From Myxococcaceae bacterium (GTDB lineage Bacteria > Myxococcota_A > Polyangia > Polyangiales > Ga0077539): 64,000 bases of DNA. Position numbers and translations under genes: made by a program. Below are positions 59,895 to 64,000 of this stretch, piece after piece (the first letter of the stretch is position 1; each line of letters begins with the position of its first letter). The stretch lies in the NCBI GenBank assembly GCA_004297725.1, contig SCUS01000050.1, positions 18,025 through 82,024 of the forward strand, in the 5' to 3' direction. Under the pieces are notes generated by a model. That model was not told the origin of the DNA. It did no database searches and saw only the letters and a list, made by a program, of their open reading frames with translations.

Positions 59895-62414
59895 ATGTGG
59901 AGTCCTGACTCACGACGGCAGCGCGCTGGGGAGCTGAAGTCTCTCGGCGATCGGATCACCCGCTACCGCCAGCTCACCGAGCGCTTCGGCTCGTACTTCA
60001 CCGCGGAGAGCGACCGCGCCCGCGACCTGGCCACGCTGCGCCACCGCTTCGAAGACCTCCAGGAGCGCGCCTCGCACCGCCAGCGGAGGCTCGCCAAGGG
60101 CGTGGTGAAGATAGGGGTCGTGGGCCTGGAGAAGCAGGGCAAGAGCGCCTTCCTCTCGGCGTGGCTGCAGTGCGAGAAGCTGCTGCCCTCGGAGGCCGAG
60201 CGCTGCACCTGGTCGACCACCGTGGTCGAGCCCGGCCCCGAAGGGACCTTCCAGGCCATCGTCGAGTACTACGCGAAGGACGAGTTTCAGCAGCGCATCG
60301 CCAGCTACTTCGACGCGCTCGAGCCCGGCAGCGCCACGCGCTGGGAGGGCCTCAACGGCGCGGAGCTCGCTCGCCTCCGAGGGTCGTACCGCGCGCGCAC
60401 CGGCCACGAGGTCGACGACCACGACCGCTCCTCTCGGCGCGACGTGGCCGCGTGGGCCGAGCTTCAGGACATCGCGAGCTCGCTCGGGGAGATCAAGGCC
60501 CGGCTGGGCCACGCGCCCGCGACGCTGACCGCGAGCTCGCTCGACGAGCTGGCGGAGCTCATCCGGCCGTACATCGCCCTCAAGGACACCCGCGCGGGCA
60601 ACCGGCCCTACGCCGGGGTGAGGGCGGTGAAGGTGGTGACGGTGGTGATCCCCGTGCGCGGCGCGATGCCGGGCGTGGTGCTGATGGACCTGCCGGGCAT
60701 CGACGCCCCCAGCGACAAGGCGCGGAGGGACACCGAGGAGGCGCTCGCCAACGAGGTCGACGTCACCATCTTCGTGAAGGACGTCACCCGCCCCTCGCTG
60801 GTGCAGCAGGAGCTGGAGCTGCTGCGGGCGATGCAGCGGGCCGACCGCTCGATCAAGCTGCACGACCGGCTCTTCGTGGTGCTCACCAAGGTCGACCTCT
60901 TCGACCACCCCGACGAGAACGGCAACTGGCACTGGGCCCTCGCCGTGCGGAACTTCAAGGACCAGGCGATCGACCGGGTCTTCCCGTACAGCAAGGTGTG
61001 GGCGCACCAGGGGGTCGATCCGAGGCACCCGGTCGCCCGGCAGGTGCAGGACTACTACAACCAGACGCAGCCGGTGAGCGGGCTCGACCAGCTCCAGGCC
61101 GCCATCGGCCGCTACCTCTCCGACGAGCTCGAGCGCCTCGACGCGGAGAGCGTGGCGGCCATCCGCAAGGAGTTCGGAGAGCTGGAGACGGCGCTGCGGG
61201 GCGCGCTGGTGACGGTGAAGGAGACGCTCAACGAGCAGGAGTTCGAGCGCCGTAAGGAGCAGCTCTTCGACGAGCTCTGGGAGCACATCGTCGCGGGCGA
61301 GGACGCGCGCGGCCTGCTCCCGACGATCAAGTCCAACCTGTCGCACTTCCTCGACCACGAGGTGAGCGACGAGCAGCGGGCGGCGAGGGCGGCGAGGGCC
61401 AACCTGCGCATCGGGGAGATCCGCCGCGACCTGCTCTCGCGGCTCACGCCCGAGGAGGCCGAGAGCAAGCGCCGGCAGATGCCCTCGCCCGGGCTGATGA
61501 ACGAGAGCGCCGTGGAGATCGAGGTGCGCAACCAGATGCGAGAGCGCTGCGCGGCGCGGGTGCTGGGGATGGGCGAGGACTTCCGCGACTCGGCGAGGGA
61601 GAGCATCGAGCGGATGCTCGGGGAGATGTTCGTTCGCGCGGAGTACCAGGGCGGACGGCTGGAGATGCTGCTGCCGCCGGGGCAGACGCTGCTGGCGCGC
61701 ATCGACGCGATGGGCCGCGCGGGGCAGGTGAGCGAGAGCGTGCTGCGCTACCAGAACCGCGAGCTGGCCAAGGCCGACGTGGCCTTCGAGGTGCTGTCGC
61801 GGTACTTCGCGCGGCAGGTCATCGACATCCTCGACGCGACCGACCCGGCGGACCGCGAGCTGCGCCTCCGCGAGCTGGCGGGCCTGGAGCAGTTCTTCGG
61901 GATGGACATCGCCGACAAGGCCACGCGCAGCGACCCGCTGGGCTCGGCGATGGCGGCGACGAGCGTCCCGATGAGCGCCCCGACGGCGACGAACTTCCCG
62001 GTGCAGCCCGCGGAGATGAAGCCCACCTCCACGGTGTCCAACCTGATGGACCGCTTCAAGCCGAAGCCCGACGCGCCCTCCGCTCCGCCGAGCCCCCCGA
62101 GGACCCCTGCGACGCAGCCGATCCCCCGCGACTGGTCGAAGATGCTCGGCCGGGTGCGCACCGACGTGGAGCGCATCAGCAACTTCCTGGAGGCGCTGGC
62201 GAAGCACCCGAGGGGCTTGCAGAAGTACCACGAGGAGGCCGTGCGCACGGTGCACGCGTCGTGGCTCGACCGCGAGGGAGAGCAGTCGCTGCGGCGCTGG
62301 GCGAGGAGCGAGTGCTCGCGCATCTGGCCCGATCGCTTCGCGGCGATCGACAGCGAGGCGAAGCGCGCCCGCGACGACGTCCGGGCGCTGGAGGAGCTGT
62401 TCGGCGCGACGTAG
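59895..62414 (+). CDS. Dynamin-family GTPase
   Basis: An 839-residue protein. The start is ATG 59895, 9 nt after ACGGAGG; an upstream TTG at 59868 is not needed. GTPase motifs: GLEKQGKS (G1, 77-84), a Thr in CTWSTTVVE (G2), DLPGID (G3, 265-270) and LTKVD (G4, 330-334). The linker between G2 and G3 is unusually long (about 155 residues). Downstream there are long helical stalk-like segments (LSRYFARQVIDILDATDPADRE) and a Pro/Ser/Thr-rich loop before a C-terminal helical region, as in bacterial dynamin-like proteins that remodel membranes. No membrane helix is obvious. Its target membrane is unknown. Confidence 0.88.
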   Translation: MWSPDSRRQRAGELKSLGDRITRYRQLTERFGSYFTAESDRARDLATLRHRFEDLQERASHRQRRLAKGVVKIGVVGLEKQGKSAFLSAWLQCEKLLPSEAERCTWSTTVVEPGPEGTFQAIVEYYAKDEFQQRIASYFDALEPGSATRWEGLNGAELARLRGSYRARTGHEVDDHDRSSRRDVAAWAELQDIASSLGEIKARLGHAPATLTASSLDELAELIRPYIALKDTRAGNRPYAGVRAVKVVTVVIPVRGAMPGVVLMDLPGIDAPSDKARRDTEEALANEVDVTIFVKDVTRPSLVQQELELLRAMQRADRSIKLHDRLFVVLTKVDLFDHPDENGNWHWALAVRNFKDQAIDRVFPYSKVWAHQGVDPRHPVARQVQDYYNQTQPVSGLDQLQAAIGRYLSDELERLDAESVAAIRKEFGELETALRGALVTVKETLNEQEFERRKEQLFDELWEHIVAGEDARGLLPTIKSNLSHFLDHEVSDEQRAARAARANLRIGEIRRDLLSRLTPEEAESKRRQMPSPGLMNESAVEIEVRNQMRERCAARVLGMGEDFRDSARESIERMLGEMFVRAEYQGGRLEMLLPPGQTLLARIDAMGRAGQVSESVLRYQNRELAKADVAFEVLSRYFARQVIDILDATDPADRELRLRELAGLEQFFGMDIADKATRSDPLGSAMAATSVPMSAPTATNFPVQPAEMKPTSTVSNLMDRFKPKPDAPSAPPSPPRTPATQPIPRDWSKMLGRVRTDVERISNFLEALAKHPRGLQKYHEEAVRTVHASWLDREGEQSLRRWARSECSRIWPDRFAAIDSEAKRARDDVRALEELFGAT

Positions 62415-62585
62415 GGAGCACCCGCCCACGTCCACGGTCCCCGGCCTCACCCGGAGGGGAGCGACCGCCTACGTCCACAGTCCTCGGCCTCACCCGGAGG
62501 GGAGCACCCACCCACGCCCTCTCAATGCGCCTCACCGTCGCGGAGCGACGGGAGCGACCGACCACGTCCACAGTCCCCGTCGATC
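62415..62585. repeat. Degenerate cluster of the 48-nt repeat family
   Basis: Four diverged copies built on CGACCGCxxACGTCCACxG and CCTCACCCGGAGGGGAGC follow the GTPase stop. They align with the 48-nt unit at 40.5 kb, and both loci share a CTCAATGCG segment. The copies here are shorter (about 44 nt) and more diverged. Confidence 0.75.
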
Positions 62586-62967
62586 GCCCGCAGCCCGATG
62601 ATAGTCTCCGGCCCCACCAACCGAGCGGAGGAGGGACCACCCTCCCAGGCACGGATCCGCTCGGGTCTACAGAACATCCAGTGTACGAAGTTCGCTGTGT
62701 TCCACGCTGTCGCGCGGAGCTCGCGGCGAGCCCGTTGGGGGGCTCAAGTGGCGCACAGCAGCACCATCACCCGGTGCCCGCGCTGCAGCGGATGAAGGTG
62801 CGGCGCCACGGGGATCATCGCCCCGAGGGTACACCCCTCGCGGACAACGTCAGGTCGGCGCCCTCCGGGACAGCGGGCGGGAGCCGCCGACGCCGAGCGT
62901 TTGATTACGGACGACCGCACACCCGCTCGGTGCGGGAGGACGTGCAGTGGAGGTATAGACTCTCGGG
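62586..62967. other. Gene-poor stretch with a possible decayed zinc-ribbon ORF
   Basis: About 380 nt between the repeat cluster and the Uma2 gene. Apart from the fragment at 62681-62795 and the Uma2 promoter-like TATAGA at 62954, no feature was recognised. Confidence 0.4.
62681..62795 (+). pseudogene. Possible frameshifted small zinc-ribbon gene
   Basis: GTG 62681 opens VYEVRCVPRCRAELAASPL; one base lost in the following G6 run would join the frame ending AQVAHSSTITRCPRCSG with a stop at 62793-62795. Together they would give about 37 residues with two Cys pairs, like a small C4 zinc ribbon. The first pair has an extra residue (CVPRC). Either a decayed gene or chance. Confidence 0.25.
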
Positions 62968-63573
62968 ATGTCTGGAGACGCCGCCCGCACCCTGGATCCG
63001 GAGTTCCCCAACCTCGCGCCAGAGGTGGTCGAGGGCTACCGCAGCGCGCCCGCGCACCTGGTGGCGGAGATCCTCGACGGCGGGCTCTCGCTCATGCCCC
63101 GGCCGCGTCGGAGGCACTCGCGGGCAGCGGGAGAGCTGCACGGCGAGCTACGCGGTCCCTTCGATCGTGGGCGCGACGGCCCGGGAGGGTGGGTGTTCCT
63201 CGACGAGCCCGAGCTGCACCTGGGGCCTCGCCCGGACATCGTCATCCCCGACCTCGCGGGGTGGCGCACCGAGCGCACGCCCACGGGCTTCCTCGCCGAC
63301 GACTCCTCGGGCATCGCCCTCGCGCCCGACTGGGTGTGCGAGGTGCTCTCGCCTTCGACCGCGAGCACCGACCGCACGAAGAAGCTCCCGATCTACCGAC
63401 GCGAGGGGATCGGCCACGCGTGGCTGATCGACCCGACCGCGCACACGCTGGAGGTGTTCCGGCGCCACGACCTCGGATGGCTGCTCATCGCGAGCTTCGA
63501 GGGCGCGAGCGTCGTTCGCGCCGAGCCCTTCGACGCCATCGAGCTCGACCTCTCCGGCCTCTGGGTAGACTGA
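62968..63573 (+). CDS. Uma2-family (DUF820) endonuclease-like protein
   Basis: A 201-residue protein. The family's PD-(D/E)xK core is visible: LGPRPDIVIPDLAGW carries the first Asp, and APDWVCEVLSPSTASTDRTKK carries the Glu, the diagnostic EVLSPST and the Lys. YRREGIGHAWLIDP follows. Members are abundant in cyanobacteria and myxobacteria and may cleave DNA in transposition or defence; the cellular role is not known. ATG 62968 has TATAGA 8 nt upstream and no Shine-Dalgarno, suggesting a leaderless transcript. Confidence 0.88.
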   Translation: MSGDAARTLDPEFPNLAPEVVEGYRSAPAHLVAEILDGGLSLMPRPRRRHSRAAGELHGELRGPFDRGRDGPGGWVFLDEPELHLGPRPDIVIPDLAGWRTERTPTGFLADDSSGIALAPDWVCEVLSPSTASTDRTKKLPIYRREGIGHAWLIDPTAHTLEVFRRHDLGWLLIASFEGASVVRAEPFDAIELDLSGLWVD

Positions 63574-63835
63574 CGCACCCAATCCGTGGAGCCCCCCGTC
63601 TCAGCAGGAATCCGGGATTCACATCGGATACCCATGTTTTCCAGGTGAATCTACCGTCACGTCGAGCCCCCACCCCCGGCCCCACGAGTGGGGGCAGGGT
63701 GGGCAGAGACGACTCGGCCACTCTCACTTCGTGGACTCGCCTGAGGCGAGTATAGGGCAATCAACGTGGCACCCTCGGTGGCACGGATCCGCCGCAGTTT
63801 CCGAAACATCCCTTATCCGAAGAAGCCCGCCACGC
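63574..63835. other. Intergenic stretch downstream of Uma2
   Basis: No gene could be supported. It contains a decayed copy of the GC palindromic element (63667-63705, CCCCCACCCCCGGCCCC with a partial partner) and two short unsupported frames. Confidence 0.4.
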
Positions 63836-63901
63836 GGCCCCTCGCGAATGCGCCCCGGACGCCGCCCTGGCCCCTCGCGAATGCGCCCCGGACGCCGCCC
63901 T
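63836..63901. repeat. 33-nt tandem repeat, 2 copies
   Basis: Two identical 33-nt units starting GGCCCCTCGCGAATGCG at 63836 and 63869. The unit length is a multiple of three, so minus-strand frames stay open across it, but no start or domain supports a protein. Confidence 0.85.
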
Positions 63902-64000
63902 GACCGATTCCAACGCCCCACCCACGCTGTTCTCGCTCTCTGCGGACGCACCGCTCCCACGACCGTCTCGCATCGCGCGCCCGGTGTCCACGCTCCGCTC

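Noticed and set aside
62598..62795. 65-residue plus-strand ORF as a full gene
   Set aside because: Only its last 20 residues look protein-like (a Cys pair); its start overlaps a promoter-like ATGATAGTC segment. It is listed only as part of a possible decayed zinc-ribbon gene.
63724..63991. Minus-strand ORFs of 76-78 residues near the right edge
   Set aside because: They read through the 33-nt tandem repeat and have no Shine-Dalgarno, domain or typical codon bias.

Overview
The window is very GC-rich, gene-dense DNA from a bacterium that is almost certainly a member of the Myxococcota (Polyangia-type). Evidence: three proteins end in MYXO-CTERM-like tags (Cys motif, hydrophobic segment, Arg run); many secreted lipoproteins carry long Asp/Ala/Pro/Gly repeat tethers after the lipobox; there are very large CGxCG cysteine-rich lipoproteins, a eukaryote-like Ser/Thr kinase, and a matrixin protease with PSI-like modules. 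No rRNA, tRNA, CRISPR array or replication origin was seen. The left edge cuts a lipoprotein gene.

Layout. 0-16 kb: cut lipoprotein, AlkZ-like winged-helix protein, a lipoprotein resembling FAM20/four-jointed secretory kinases, phosphodiester glycosidase, TtcA, a coupled outer-membrane barrel and lipoprotein pair, Sir2 deacylase, aldo/keto reductase, SF2 helicase, a small membrane protein coupled to a phosphodiesterase, a beta-helix MYXO-CTERM protein, a MOSC protein, and a nucleotidyltransferase with a small overlapping partner. 15-22 kb: a minus-strand operon of a TPR-like membrane protein, a divergent Hsp70 and a coiled-coil protein with a GrpE-like tail. 22-34 kb: adenosine deaminase, protein kinase, Tat-exported PhoD-like lipoprotein, rho with its own promoter, leader and terminator hairpin, a secreted protein coupled to a matrixin, a DUF2330 protein and a K+-dependent membrane pyrophosphatase.

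34-41 kb is the accessory part: a DUF559 nuclease gene bracketed by 56-nt inverted repeats, an acyl-CoA synthetase, a small ORF broken by an amber codon, an ISAs1-type insertion sequence, and a three-gene island of lower GC. The island encodes a 126-aa beta-rich protein, a 607-aa protein with EILP motifs and a Gly/Cys/His-rich segment, and a Cys-rich lipoprotein. None of the three matches a family I recognise. Their probable promoter has a (GA)7-G5 tract next to the -35 box, so it may be phase-variable. A large inverted arrangement of 48-nt repeats closes the island.

41-64 kb: an SF1 helicase, then mostly envelope proteins (Cys-rich lipoproteins, one with a fibrinogen-like domain; an NlpC/P60 lipoprotein; beta-propeller lipoproteins), soluble pyrophosphatase, a dynamin-like GTPase and a Uma2 nuclease. 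A second, decayed cluster of the 48-nt repeat family and a 57-nt-arm hairpin lie in the gaps.

Several genes have a TAxxxT-like -10 box only 6-11 nt before the ATG and no Shine-Dalgarno, which points to leaderless transcription. All functions are inferred from visible motifs; no database search was run.
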